From Acidimicrobiia bacterium (lineage in GTDB: Bacteria > Actinomycetota > Acidimicrobiia > Acidimicrobiales > Poriferisodalaceae): DNA of 64,000 nucleotides. Where the stretch lies: contig JAJECP010000008.1 in NCBI GenBank assembly GCA_022821985.1, positions 16,292 through 80,291 of the forward strand. The letters run 5' to 3'. A program made the position numbers and the translations under genes. How positions within the stretch are numbered: position 1 is the stretch's first letter; the number at the start of each line of letters is the position of its first letter. Below are positions 43,846 through 54,483 of the stretch, piece after piece. The notes beneath the pieces were generated by a model, which was given only the letters and a program-made list of their open reading frames with translations, made no database searches and was not told where the DNA came from.

Positions 43846-45882
43846 TCAGTGATCGCTGGTGACCTGCACGCTGTGGGTGTCGCCGTCGTCGGCAATCACA
43901 GCAATCGTATAACCCGCAACGGTCACCGATTCACCGGCTCGCAGAGTCGGGAAGTCGTCGACGCGGCTGTTGCCGGAATCCCCGGCGACCTTGATGGGCA
44001 CCTGCCCGTTGCCGATGCGGGAGTCCACGGTGTACACCAGCACGCCTTCGTCAAGCAGCCCGTGGCGGGGCATCGCGCCGTTCTGGTGCGTGTGGGGCGC
44101 TGTGGCGTCGAAGCCCAGCCGGCGGCGGCTCTCGACCACGATCATCTCGTGCTCGCTGACCGGCACAATGAGCGCCGCTGTTCCTTCACCCGGCTTCGCC
44201 ACCGGATGCAACCGCACCGTCGTACCTGAGCGGACACCGCAAGCGACCTGCTCGGGGTTCAGCCATCCGAGCTGCCAGCGCGACCAGGACAGCATCTCTA
44301 CCGGAGTCACGAGCCACAGCGAGTGATCAGAGTCTGAGTAGCGGGCCTTCAGGCCCATCAGTCCGATCTCGACCTCCACCCATGCAGTGCCGGGCGGTGG
44401 GTCCCCGACTGCGTGCCGGCTGCCGTCGAATGGGTACAGGTCCAACAAGCCGAAGTTGTGAGCGAGCTCATGTGCAGCAGTCAGACCCCAGTTCCACGGC
44501 TCACCCTTGCTCCGAGCCGGTTGCGAATTGATCCTGAAGCTCGAGAGATCGGTGCCATCGGCATGGGATCGACCGAGTGCATTGCCGCCCCCGAAATGGT
44601 TGCTCGGGAACACGACCAGCACGATGTCTGTGTCGGAGAAGTCGTAGCTGTCGTCGGCAAGTCGGATCGCTGCCGCGTCTGCCGACGGCCACAATGCGGG
44701 GTTATCACCGGCGTCAGGTGCACTGAAGGTCCGATACCCGTTCGGCGAACGCCACCACTTGTGCACGACATCGATGACGAGATCGAGATGCCCGTAGCTC
44801 TGCGCTTCGAGGTACTCCTCCATGATCCGCAACCCCGGGTCGATCTCAGCGTGCGTCGTGTAGGTGGCCTGCGCGTCGGGGAAGTCCATGAACAGCACCG
44901 TGATCTTCACCTGGCCCGACGAGGGATCGGCTGTTTCGGGAATCGGAAAGCCCGCGGTCGTCCAAGCACCCGCGATGCTCGGCGGACGGCAGGCATCGTG
45001 ATCGAGCGTCGACAGCGCATAGCCGGTTGGCGTACCCGCGGTGGCGTCACCGGCAGCGCGTCGGCCCACCAACCGCGCGGTGGCCCACCGGTCGGACCCG
45101 GACAGACGCGTCATCGAGCGGCCGGTGAACTTCGTCGTCGGCACGGCTGCGGGGCCGCCGACCACGAAACCGCCCGCATCCGCAGCTTCCAAGCGCACCT
45201 GCTGATCCGACGTCATGGACTGGTCACGCGGACCGGCCAGCACGATGCAATCGCTGCCAATCACGCCAGCCAGCATCGCCGCGGCATAGACGTCCGACTG
45301 CGCCGCCGCATCCGAACCGACCACAATCGGAACCTGACCCACGCACGACCCCCGCGACTGAGGCGGCACGGCAACGCCGTCGATCTTGGGAGGTACGTCG
45401 GCAGTCGCTGAAGCATCGGGTTCGACTCCAGCGGCCTGTTGACCCACAATGCGGGCAGTGGCCCACCGATCGGGCCCGAACAGGGACACCATCTCGCGGC
45501 CCTCGATCTTGTCCCTCGGTACTGCTGCGGGGCCGCCGACGACGAAGCCGCCCGCATCTGCAGCCTGCAAACGCGCCCGCTGATCGTTCGCCATTGGTTG
45601 GTCTCGCGGACCGGCGAGCACGATGCAATCGCTGCCAATCACGCCAGCCAGCATCGCCGCGGCATAGATGTCCGACTGCGCCGCCGCATCCGAGCCGACC
45701 ACGATCGGCACCTGACCCGCGCACGACCCCTGTGACTGAGGCGGCAATGCCACGGCAGACGCTTGCGCCGACGAGGCACTGGCGGGAACCAGTACCACGA
45801 GCGCACCCAGTAGGCACACTGCCACTGCGACGCCCATGCGCCTATGCAGGACTACACAACTCGGGGGGGTCACCGCAAACAT
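43846..45882 (-). CDS. Secreted protein with two cell-wall-binding repeats and a zincin metalloprotease domain
   Basis: 678 residues. A signal peptide follows LHRRMGVAVAVCLLGALVVL. Two units resembling cell wall binding repeat 2 come next (PIVVGSDAAAQSD-, GSDCIVLAGPRDQ-, GGFVVGGPAAVP, -DRWATARIVG), 126 residues apart. Then comes a catalytic domain with AAHELAHNFGLLDLYPF, where HExxH binds zinc, resembling M6-type peptidases. A C-terminal beta-rich tail ends the protein. It probably acts at the cell surface. The start ATG 45880-45882 is chosen for a TAGCTT box 8 nt upstream; ATG 45837 is possible. Confidence 0.82.
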   Translation of the reverse strand: MFAVTPPSCVVLHRRMGVAVAVCLLGALVVLVPASASSAQASAVALPPQSQGSCAGQVPIVVGSDAAAQSDIYAAAMLAGVIGSDCIVLAGPRDQPMANDQRARLQAADAGGFVVGGPAAVPRDKIEGREMVSLFGPDRWATARIVGQQAAGVEPDASATADVPPKIDGVAVPPQSRGSCVGQVPIVVGSDAAAQSDVYAAAMLAGVIGSDCIVLAGPRDQSMTSDQQVRLEAADAGGFVVGGPAAVPTTKFTGRSMTRLSGSDRWATARLVGRRAAGDATAGTPTGYALSTLDHDACRPPSIAGAWTTAGFPIPETADPSSGQVKITVLFMDFPDAQATYTTHAEIDPGLRIMEEYLEAQSYGHLDLVIDVVHKWWRSPNGYRTFSAPDAGDNPALWPSADAAAIRLADDSYDFSDTDIVLVVFPSNHFGGGNALGRSHADGTDLSSFRINSQPARSKGEPWNWGLTAAHELAHNFGLLDLYPFDGSRHAVGDPPPGTAWVEVEIGLMGLKARYSDSDHSLWLVTPVEMLSWSRWQLGWLNPEQVACGVRSGTTVRLHPVAKPGEGTAALIVPVSEHEMIVVESRRRLGFDATAPHTHQNGAMPRHGLLDEGVLVYTVDSRIGNGQVPIKVAGDSGNSRVDDFPTLRAGESVTVAGYTIAVIADDGDTHSVQVTSDH
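45241..45668. repeat. 378-bp-offset direct repeat within the metalloprotease gene
   Basis: A 50-bp exact match at 45241-45290 and 45619-45668 sits inside longer, nearly identical stretches that extend on both sides. The offset of 126 codons keeps the frame and gives the two cell-wall-binding units. The high DNA identity implies a recent duplication or ongoing gene conversion. Confidence 0.9.
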
Positions 45883-45890
45883 GGCAGCAG

Positions 45891-45896
45891 AAGCTA
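45891..45896 (-). promoter_or_regulatory. -10-like box TAGCTT before the metalloprotease gene
   Basis: Minus-strand TAGCTT, 8-nt spacer, ATG 45882. Confidence 0.4.
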
Positions 45897-45971
45897 GTAC
45901 ACGTGATTTTGGCGATTCGAGCAGCGCCATCGAGCTTGCCGGGTGGTAGGAATCGCCTTGGGCTGCGGGCT

Positions 45972-46898
45972 TCAGTAGCGGGCGCGGGGGTGGGCTTGGC
46001 GGTAGACCTCGGTCAGCCGTTCCTGTGACACTGCGGTGTAGCGCTGGGTGCTCGAGATCGACGCGTGACCCAGCAGTTCCTGCACGCTGCGGATGTCGGC
46101 ACCGCCGTCGAGCATGTGGGTAGCGCAGGAATGGCGCAGGACATGGGTCGTGAGCTCATCGGGCCCGAGTCCGACGCGATCGCCGTGGCGGCGCACGATC
46201 AGCCAGACGCCCTGACGGGTGATGCGGCGGCCCCGGGCATTCAGGAACAGCGCTGCGGCATCGTCTCTCGACCACCACGCAGCAGGCTCCAGCGCCTCCC
46301 GCCCGGCGCCGCTCAGCCAATCGCCCACGGCATCGGCGGCGTGGCGCCCCACCGGCACGACGCGCTCCTTGCTTCCCTTGCCCCACACGCGCATGAGCCG
46401 CTCGTCGAGGTCGACGTCGCCCAGCGAGAGCGCCACCAGCTCGCTGGCGCGCAGGCCCATGCCGTAGAGCACTTCGAGCATTGCCCGGTCTCGTCGCACC
46501 AGCGGGCTGTCCCCCACGGGGGATGCCAGGAGCCGCTCGACCTGATCGCGCCGCAACGCCCGCGGCAGCCCGGCCGGCGCCCGGGGCATGTCGAGCGCAC
46601 CGGCGGGATCGGTCGAAGCCAGATCCTCGGCCACCAGGAACCGGTAGAGGCCACGAAGGCTGACCGCAGCCCGGGCGGCAGTGGAAGCTGCCCGACCGAG
46701 ATCGTCGCGCAAGTGCGCCAGGTAGGCCGCAATGTCGGCGGAGCTCGCACCCAGCAGATCGGTGCCTCGTGCCTCGAGCCATGCCGCAAACCCGCCGAGG
46801 TCGGCCCGGTACGACGCCACGGTGCGCGGCGCTCGGCCTCGCTCGTTCGACAGCCAGCCCAGGTAGTCCTCGGCTTCGACCGCCAGCGCAGCGGACAT
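45972..46898 (-). CDS. xerD: Tyrosine recombinase XerD-like
   Basis: 308 residues. The N-terminal core-binding domain is AEDYLGWLSNERGRAPRTVASYRADL. The catalytic residues are complete: R150 (YGMGLRASELV), K in GKGSKERVVPVG, H252 and R255 (HVLRHSCATHML), H278 (LLGHASISS) and Y287. It resolves chromosome dimers at dif with a XerC partner. The start ATG 46896-46898 follows the pyrG stop by 2 nt; the longer frame overlaps pyrG. The pyrG-xerD order matches Rv1699-Rv1701. No integron or phage genes adjoin, so a housekeeping role is likely. Confidence 0.92.
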   Translation of the reverse strand: MSAALAVEAEDYLGWLSNERGRAPRTVASYRADLGGFAAWLEARGTDLLGASSADIAAYLAHLRDDLGRAASTAARAAVSLRGLYRFLVAEDLASTDPAGALDMPRAPAGLPRALRRDQVERLLASPVGDSPLVRRDRAMLEVLYGMGLRASELVALSLGDVDLDERLMRVWGKGSKERVVPVGRHAADAVGDWLSGAGREALEPAAWWSRDDAAALFLNARGRRITRQGVWLIVRRHGDRVGLGPDELTTHVLRHSCATHMLDGGADIRSVQELLGHASISSTQRYTAVSQERLTEVYRQAHPRARY

Positions 46899-46900
46899 CT

Positions 46901-48604
<1,704 letters not shown>

Positions 48605-48728
48605 CTACCGTCGCTTCGGGCGGTGTTGGCTGATACGGGGTTGGCTGATCCTCACGGAAGTCCGGCAATTGCCTGCCGGATCCGCCGAGATCGTCGCCCC
48701 GAGTGAACAACCGGCCGGACGGAACACC

Positions 48729-50234
48729 ATGAACGACGCATCAGACAAAGCCCAGGCGGCTGCGACGGCGGATCTGCTGGTGCACGGTGCCGAACTGCTG
48801 GCGACGTGCGATGAGCAGCGGCGCGAGATTGCCGGCGGCTGGGTCGCCATCACCGGCGGACTCGTCAGCGCGGTCGGCGAGGCCTCGCAGACGCCGCCTG
48901 CGGCAAGCCGGCGTATCGACGCCGGCGGGTGCCTCGTCACGCCTGGGCTTGTGAACACCCACCACCACATGTACCAGAACCTCACGCGGTCGTACGCTCC
49001 GGCGCTTCGGGGCGGATTGTTCGACTGGTTGACCACGCTGTACCCGCTGTGGGCGCGGCTCGATGAGCAGGGCGCGTACCTGTCTGCCTGGGTAGGTCTG
49101 GCCGAGCTGGCGCTAGGCGGCTGCACCACCAGCACCGATCACCTCTATGTGCATCCGCGGGGCGCAGGCGACTTGATTGCCGCGGAGATCGCCGCCGCCA
49201 GCGAATTGGGCATGCGCTTTCACCCAACCCGCGGCTCCATGTCGCTGGGCCAGTCCGACGGCGGGCTGCCGCCCGATGAAGTCTGCCAATCGCCTGAGGA
49301 AATCCTGGCGGAATCGGAGCGGCTGGTCGGCGTGCACCATGACCGCTCGCCGGACGCGATGGTCCGGATCGCACTGGCGCCGTGCTCGCCATTTTCCGTA
49401 TCGACTGAGCTGATGACGGCAACGGCCGAACTCGCGGAGCGCCTCGACGTCCGCCTGCACACCCACCTGTGCGAAGACCCCGGCGAAGACGGCTTCTGCA
49501 TCGAGATGTTCGGGATGCGCCCGGTGGACTACTTCGAACACTGCGGCTGGGGCTCGAATCGTTCGTGGATCGCGCACGGCGTGCAGCCCAACGCAGCCGA
49601 GATCGCCCGCTTGGGAATGTGGGGCACCGGTGTGGCGCACTGTCCCAGCTCGAACCTGCTGCTCGGAGTCGGACTGGCGCCGGTGCGCGAGCTGCGGGCT
49701 GCGGGTGTGCCGGTGGGACTCGGGGTGGACGGCTCAGCCAGCACCGATTCGGCGTCGATGTGGACCGAGGCACGCAATGCGCTCCTGGTCGGGCGCTTAC
49801 GCGACGGCCAACGGCACCTGAGCGCCGAGAAGGGCCTCGACAGCGGCAGGCCCGCCGATGGCCACGTCGGCGAGTCCGCCGATGACGCCGACGGAGGCGA
49901 TGCTCAACAGGGCAACGCGGTGTATTTCTCCGCCCGCGAGGCCTTGGACCTGGCAACCCGTGGCAGCGCGGGCTGTCTCGGCCGAGTGGGCGAGATCGGC
50001 GAGCTGTCGCCCGGTGCCTGCGGTGACCTCGTGGTGTGGCAGCTCGACGGGCCAGCGTTCGCAGGCGCCCTCTCTGATCCCATCGAGGCATGGCTGCGCT
50101 GCGGCCCCCTGTCCGCCCGGGACACGATCGTGGCCGGACGCCCGGTTGTCTCGGGCGGCCAGATCGTTCACCCCGGCCTCGAGGAGCGCTTGGCCGAGCA
50201 TCGCCACTGCGCCGCTGCCATGCAGCGGGCATAG
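48729..50234 (+). CDS. Amidohydrolase (8-oxoguanine deaminase / TrzN-AtzB-like)
   Basis: 501 residues of the metal-dependent amidohydrolase superfamily. Metal ligands are seen in TPGLVNTHHHMYQNLTR (HxH), RLHTHLCED, SWIAHGVQP and VDGSASTDSA. The N-terminal and C-terminal parts form the small beta-sandwich (LVHGAELLATCDEQRREIAGGWVAI; LGRVGEIGELSPGACGDLVVWQLDG). The closest named groups deaminate 8-oxoguanine or dechlorinate/deaminate triazines. An unusual acidic Gly/Asp-rich insert (about residues 372-400) precedes the last barrel part. The strand is opposite to its neighbours and it splits pyrG from the steAB string. Confidence 0.85.
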   Translation: MNDASDKAQAAATADLLVHGAELLATCDEQRREIAGGWVAITGGLVSAVGEASQTPPAASRRIDAGGCLVTPGLVNTHHHMYQNLTRSYAPALRGGLFDWLTTLYPLWARLDEQGAYLSAWVGLAELALGGCTTSTDHLYVHPRGAGDLIAAEIAAASELGMRFHPTRGSMSLGQSDGGLPPDEVCQSPEEILAESERLVGVHHDRSPDAMVRIALAPCSPFSVSTELMTATAELAERLDVRLHTHLCEDPGEDGFCIEMFGMRPVDYFEHCGWGSNRSWIAHGVQPNAAEIARLGMWGTGVAHCPSSNLLLGVGLAPVRELRAAGVPVGLGVDGSASTDSASMWTEARNALLVGRLRDGQRHLSAEKGLDSGRPADGHVGESADDADGGDAQQGNAVYFSAREALDLATRGSAGCLGRVGEIGELSPGACGDLVVWQLDGPAFAGALSDPIEAWLRCGPLSARDTIVAGRPVVSGGQIVHPGLEERLAEHRHCAAAMQRA

Positions 50235-50242
50235 GTGGAGAT

Positions 50243-51358
50243 TCAGTTGCGGTAGGGCGAGCCGAGCCGGTCCAGCCACCGAAGCGGCGGTACTGCATCG
50301 ATGATCCGGCTGAACGACCAGCGCTCGCTCGCCAGGTTCAGGGCCGCCAACACCGCCAGCACCACCCACTCGACGGTTGCCGGATACGCGACGACCGTCG
50401 CCATGCCCAAGATGGCGCCTACAGTATTGACGCCGGTGTCACCCTGCATGTGCTGCTCAGCGAGCTCGCTTCGGAGCAGGCCAGCCGCTGCGCCAACGGC
50501 AGCCCCAGCCCACACAGCCCATTCGGTGACCTCGAATCCCAGATCGAAGCGTCCCGCTGAGCCGGACGCCACGAGCGCCGCCGGCGCCAGGGCGATGAGC
50601 CACCACCCGAGCGATGCCTTGGCGGCCCGTGCAGGCGCTCGATCCAGCAGGTTCAGCAGGTTCGCCGACAAGGCCACGATCAGCACCCCGCGTATCAGCG
50701 CCATCAGGCTCCACATGGCGTCAGGATCCGTGCCCAAGCCCAAGGCATGCGGCACCGGGTCGAACCAATCCCCAGGATTCGTGCCAGTGAAGTAGCGGGC
50801 CTCGGCAGGGTCGCCCCACAGGGCGATCTGCACAGCCACGGTTGCGACGACGAGTCCGCCAAGCGCCTTCTGCAGCCCGGTCGTGAGGACTCGCTGGCGC
50901 AGACTCTGGCGAAGGTGCCCGGCGAAGCCGCTGGAAGCAACATGTCCGTCTGGTGTTCCGCGGATGTCGTCGCGGTAGCCCAGCCAGCCGAAACCCCCAA
51001 GCAGCACCAGCGCAGCGATGCCACCGGCGATGACAGCCGAATCAGGCGAGCGTGCCAGCAGCACAGATTGATCCAGCACATGTACGGCCTCGTGCATCTC
51101 GCCCTCTGGCAAGGAAACGATGACGGCGGCTGTGATCGCAACTGCGACCGAACCGGCGATGAGGACGACAAGACCCGAGACGGCGACGATCGGCTGCCCC
51201 CGGTAGTTGGGCCGGATCCAGCGATCTCGGCTCATGCGCGAGCCGAACCAGCGCCAGAGCAGGGCTGCAAGGAGAAGCGATCCCGCAAATGCCGCCGTCA
51301 ACAACGCTCCCGCTTGCGTCGAGTCGATGATCAGGGCCAGCGAGGGCACCAGCGTCAT
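50243..51358 (-). CDS. MraY/WecA-like polyprenyl-phosphate sugar-1-phosphate transferase homologue
   Basis: 371 residues, about nine hydrophobic segments. Family marks of glycosyltransferase group 4 are present though diverged: GWLGYRDDIRGTPDG (D130-D131), GHLRQSLRQRVLTTGLQKALGG, LSANLLNLLDRAPARAAKAS and MQGDTGVNTVGAILG. It may transfer a sugar-phosphate to a lipid carrier in the membrane, but the donor is unknown. ATG 51356-51358 overlaps the glycosyltransferase stop (ATGA); a longer frame to 51448 would overlap that gene by 94 nt. It is the last gene of the steAB string. Confidence 0.75.
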   Translation of the reverse strand: MTLVPSLALIIDSTQAGALLTAAFAGSLLLAALLWRWFGSRMSRDRWIRPNYRGQPIVAVSGLVVLIAGSVAVAITAAVIVSLPEGEMHEAVHVLDQSVLLARSPDSAVIAGGIAALVLLGGFGWLGYRDDIRGTPDGHVASSGFAGHLRQSLRQRVLTTGLQKALGGLVVATVAVQIALWGDPAEARYFTGTNPGDWFDPVPHALGLGTDPDAMWSLMALIRGVLIVALSANLLNLLDRAPARAAKASLGWWLIALAPAALVASGSAGRFDLGFEVTEWAVWAGAAVGAAAGLLRSELAEQHMQGDTGVNTVGAILGMATVVAYPATVEWVVLAVLAALNLASERWSFSRIIDAVPPLRWLDRLGSPYRN

Positions 51359-52227
51359 GACCCGCGTGCGCGCCGGCGCCGCAACGAACGCCACGAACGC
51401 AGGTGCCGAAGCGAGCGCGGCGGCCAGAGCTGCCGTGCCCGCTGCCATGACTGCCGTACCGCGCGCCCGAGCTGCTGCCCCCGGTCGCGCGCCGGCACAC
51501 CGCGAGCCGCCGAGATGACGCGTCCCGCCAGTGAGGCGGCCAGGGAGGAGACTGCCTTCGGCCAGCCGGTGCGGGCTACCACGGCGAGGTAGACGTGTCG
51601 CCCGATTCGCGCTCGATGCGCGAAGCCGCTGAGGTCACGCCCGGTCTGCCGATGGCTGAATCCGATCTCGACCTCGCTGATGCGGGCTCCGCGATCGGCC
51701 GCATCGAGCGTCAGACCGACCTCGAGTCCGAAGCCGGGAGCGAGCTGAAGTGATCTCATCAGCGGACCCCGCACGGCGCGCTGACCCGAGAGAGGTTCAG
51801 CCAATTCCAGTCCCGTCTCGGAACGCAGGACACGTGCCGCGAACGCCTTGACGAGCCCGAACCCGCTCGGACTCTCAGCACCACCGAAGACGGCGATCGT
51901 CATGTCGGCTTCGCCCTGCCCGACTGGCTGCAGCAAATCGGCAGCCAACGCGGCTGAACCGCCCAGATCGGCATCGATGAGGAGGTACACGTCGGGGGCA
52001 CCCGACGCCGCGACTCCCGCGGCGACCGCCGCTGCTTTGCCGCGGTTGCGTGCGAGCTCGATGACGCGCGCTCCTGCGGCCGCAGCCGCAGCCGCGGTTC
52101 GGTCCCGGGATCCGTCGTCAACCACGATGACGTCGAGCACGTCGGGCACCGTTCGCAGTGCCGTCACCGTGGCACCGACCGTGTCCGCCCGGTCGAAGGC
52201 GGGCACGATCGCCACGGCGTGGGTCAT
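51355..52227 (-). CDS. Glycosyltransferase family 2 protein
   Basis: 290 residues with a GT-A fold: VAIVPAFDRADTVGATVTAL, VIVVDDGSRDRTAAAAAAAG, ARNRGKAAAVAAGVAAS and the DxD-type YLLIDADLGGSAAL. The middle reads LSGQRAVRGPLMRSLQLAPG, like dolichol-phosphate-mannose-type enzymes. The C terminus is very basic (RSLRHLRSWRSLRRRRARGS), probably for membrane contact. It overlaps steB by 4 nt and the MraY-like gene by 4 nt, so the two transferases and SteB are translationally coupled. Confidence 0.88.
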   Translation of the reverse strand: MTHAVAIVPAFDRADTVGATVTALRTVPDVLDVIVVDDGSRDRTAAAAAAAGARVIELARNRGKAAAVAAGVAASGAPDVYLLIDADLGGSAALAADLLQPVGQGEADMTIAVFGGAESPSGFGLVKAFAARVLRSETGLELAEPLSGQRAVRGPLMRSLQLAPGFGLEVGLTLDAADRGARISEVEIGFSHRQTGRDLSGFAHRARIGRHVYLAVVARTGWPKAVSSLAASLAGRVISAARGVPARDRGQQLGRAVRQSWQRARQLWPPRSLRHLRSWRSLRRRRARGS

Positions 52228-53285
52228 GACGGGCCCAATCCGTGGTTGAGATCAGCTCCCGAGAAGTGATCGACGGCAGGCAGCCGCTCCAACGCAACCA
52301 GCAGCGCCAAATCGCCCGAGAAGGTATCGACATCGTCGACGCTCGCGAACGCTCTCGCGAGCACGGCGTCGGCGCGAACTCGCTCCAGCACTGCGCCGTA
52401 GCCCACTCCTGCTGCCCCTGGAGCAGGTACTTCGACGATGACGCCAGTGCCCGAGTGGCCGTCGTCAACGACCGCCCTCAACAGGTCGAAAATGAAGTCC
52501 TGGTTCAACCCGGCCGCCGCCGCATCGGTGACCACCACGAGTCGCAGTTGCTGCCCTCCCAGCAGGTGCAGCGCTACGGCGCCGGTGCCGTCATGAGTCA
52601 CCAATTCCAGATCGCGGAGCAAGGTGAGCGCAGTACGCGTCGGCGGGACCGCCGAGAAGCCGCGAGAGAAGCCGTCAAGCGCTCCGAAGTCGGTGACCGC
52701 ATTGACGTCATCAGCGAGCATCTGGCTGGAACCGGCCTCCGCGGGCCTGAACAGTGCCTGAGGCAGCAGGAAGCGAAGCGCTCTGCGCACCGCGTTGCGG
52801 CTGTCACCCGCCAGCGAGAACGCGTCGGCGATGCTCTGGCGCACGCCGGGGTCGTGCAGGCGGAGGTCATCGCTGAGCCACAGCACCCCGCCATGGCGCG
52901 CGTCGGTCGCATCGAGGCGTGCACGGATGGCTGCCACGGCGGCCCGGTCCGTGGATTCTGGCGCGACGATGAGCGTTGTCGTGCCGCTCAGCCGTCCTTG
53001 GGGAAGGTACGGCCGTACGAGATCCTCTACCTCGAACCGCACGGACAGCGCATCTTCGACGCTCGCAAGCGCCGCGTCGCGTGCCGCCTCAGCCTCGCCG
53101 AGTTCCGCCTCGGCTTCCGCTTGTCGCTCGATCGCCGATTCGGTGTCGGCCTGCAACTGGTCCACGCGTGACTCCAGGTTGCTCACCAGCACCGAGTCCA
53201 CAAATGTCGAGCCCAGCGCCAGGCCGATCGCCAAGGCCAGGAAGACCGCCGCGATCGACACGATGTGGTAGCGGAGGTTGATCAT
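52224..53285 (-). CDS. steB: SteB/MctB-like membrane-anchored coiled-coil protein
   Basis: 353 residues. One N-terminal membrane segment (YHIVSIAAVFLALAIGLALG) is followed by a coiled coil (SNLESRVDQLQADTESAIERQ...EAEAELGEAEAARDAA) and an extracellular alpha/beta domain. This is the layout of Rv1698 and corynebacterial SteB. In Corynebacterium, SteA and SteB act together in daughter-cell separation; Rv1698 was also described as a copper-linked outer-membrane protein (MctB). It starts 13 nt after the steA stop. Confidence 0.85.
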   Translation of the reverse strand: MINLRYHIVSIAAVFLALAIGLALGSTFVDSVLVSNLESRVDQLQADTESAIERQAEAEAELGEAEAARDAALASVEDALSVRFEVEDLVRPYLPQGRLSGTTTLIVAPESTDRAAVAAIRARLDATDARHGGVLWLSDDLRLHDPGVRQSIADAFSLAGDSRNAVRRALRFLLPQALFRPAEAGSSQMLADDVNAVTDFGALDGFSRGFSAVPPTRTALTLLRDLELVTHDGTGAVALHLLGGQQLRLVVVTDAAAAGLNQDFIFDLLRAVVDDGHSGTGVIVEVPAPGAAGVGYGAVLERVRADAVLARAFASVDDVDTFSGDLALLVALERLPAVDHFSGADLNHGLGPS

Positions 53286-53298
53286 TCGCCCGACCGAT

Positions 53299-54483
53299 CT
53301 ACAGGCCCATGTTGATCCATAGGGTGCGCAGCAGAAGCCGGCCCGGCTCGGTCACCGCGGCGATGACGCCGATGGTGACGAGCGCCGAGACGATCAGCAT
53401 CGCCATGTCGCGCTTGCGCACCTGGGTGCGGTAGAGACGGCTCACGCCCTTCGCATCCACGAGCGCCGGAGACACCTGCATCCGGGTCAGAAAGGTGGAT
53501 GCCATGCCGCTGCGGCCCTTGTCGAAGAAGTCGACCATCGACGTATGGGACCCCACCTCGACGATCTGCTCGGCTCGCTGCTCGAACGCCAGCCGCAATG
53601 CCAGGTCCTCGCTGGTTCCGGGCGCAGCGATGACGTCGTAGCTCAATCCGGCGTCGTCGAGGCGGACCGCGCCCGGCGCGCCGCCTTCGAGATAGGCGTG
53701 CACGATGAGCTGCGCCCCGCACTCGAGTGCCCGCGGCGACACCGAGTCGAAGTCGCCGATGATGATGTGGGGCACGAGACCGGCCTCGAGCAGCGCATCG
53801 GCACCCCCGTCCACACCGATGATGACGGGCCGCATGTCCGACATGTAGCCCGACCGGCGTAGTGCCGCCAGATCTTCGCGGTAGTCGATTCCGCGTACCA
53901 CTACCAGCACGTGGCGGCGTCGCAGCTGGTGCCGCAGCGGCGGGATCTCCAGCTCATCGGTGAGAACCTGCGGTTCCCTCTCCAGGTACTCGAGCGTGTT
54001 CCGGGCAAAGCTCCCGAGTTCGCTGCGCACCGCCACTCGCGCCGATTCCAGTACGCGTTCGAAGTGCTCGGCATCGCGGCGGTACCCGGTCCCGATCACC
54101 TGGTCGGCGCGCAGCACCTCATCGCCTGAGATGGCCAGCTCCTCGCCGTCTCGGAGCGATGCAAACACACCCTCGCCGATGTCGTCCAGCACCGGTACTC
54201 CTGCTTGCGCGAGCGTGAGACCGCCCAACGCCGGGTACCGGCCGGTCATCGTCGGTTCTGCGTTGATCACCGCGATCGCCCCCGCGGCCAGAAGGCCGTC
54301 GGCAGCGACCCGATCCAGGTCTGCGTGGTGGATGACCGCAATCTCGCCGCGTTCCAAGCGGCGCAGGAGGTTCTTGGTGCGACGGTCCACCCTGCACCGT
54401 CCCGCGATCTCCACGTGGCTGCCGCCGTGATTGCGGCGCAATCGCAGGCGTCCCCACAACGCGCGCGGGCGGGACATGCTCAC
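53299..54483 (-). CDS. steA: SteA-like protein (thiamin pyrophosphokinase-like fold, C-terminal membrane segment)
   Basis: 394 residues. The N terminus has ISGRCRVDRRTKNLLRRLE-type residues (here AGRCRVDRRTKNLLRRLERG), then a TPPK-like domain with VIIGVDGGADALLEAGLVPH and IIGDFDSVSPRALECGAQL. A hydrophobic segment (MLIVSALVTIGVIAAVTEPG) near the end anchors it to the membrane. The order recN-steA-steB matches Rv1696-Rv1698. The enzymatic role is unproven; partnership with SteB in cell separation is known from Corynebacterium. Its start overlaps the recN stop by 4 nt. Confidence 0.88.
   Translation of the reverse strand: MSMSRPRALWGRLRLRRNHGGSHVEIAGRCRVDRRTKNLLRRLERGEIAVIHHADLDRVAADGLLAAGAIAVINAEPTMTGRYPALGGLTLAQAGVPVLDDIGEGVFASLRDGEELAISGDEVLRADQVIGTGYRRDAEHFERVLESARVAVRSELGSFARNTLEYLEREPQVLTDELEIPPLRHQLRRRHVLVVVRGIDYREDLAALRRSGYMSDMRPVIIGVDGGADALLEAGLVPHIIIGDFDSVSPRALECGAQLIVHAYLEGGAPGAVRLDDAGLSYDVIAAPGTSEDLALRLAFEQRAEQIVEVGSHTSMVDFFDKGRSGMASTFLTRMQVSPALVDAKGVSRLYRTQVRKRDMAMLIVSALVTIGVIAAVTEPGRLLLRTLWINMGL

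Noticed and set aside
45241..45668. Mobile element or CRISPR-like repeat
   Set aside because: The repeats are two in-frame protein units with diverged edges, without spacers or terminal inverted repeats.
45972..46898. Phage or island integrase
   Set aside because: The context pyrG-xerD and the lack of adjacent mobile genes or att repeats indicate housekeeping XerD.
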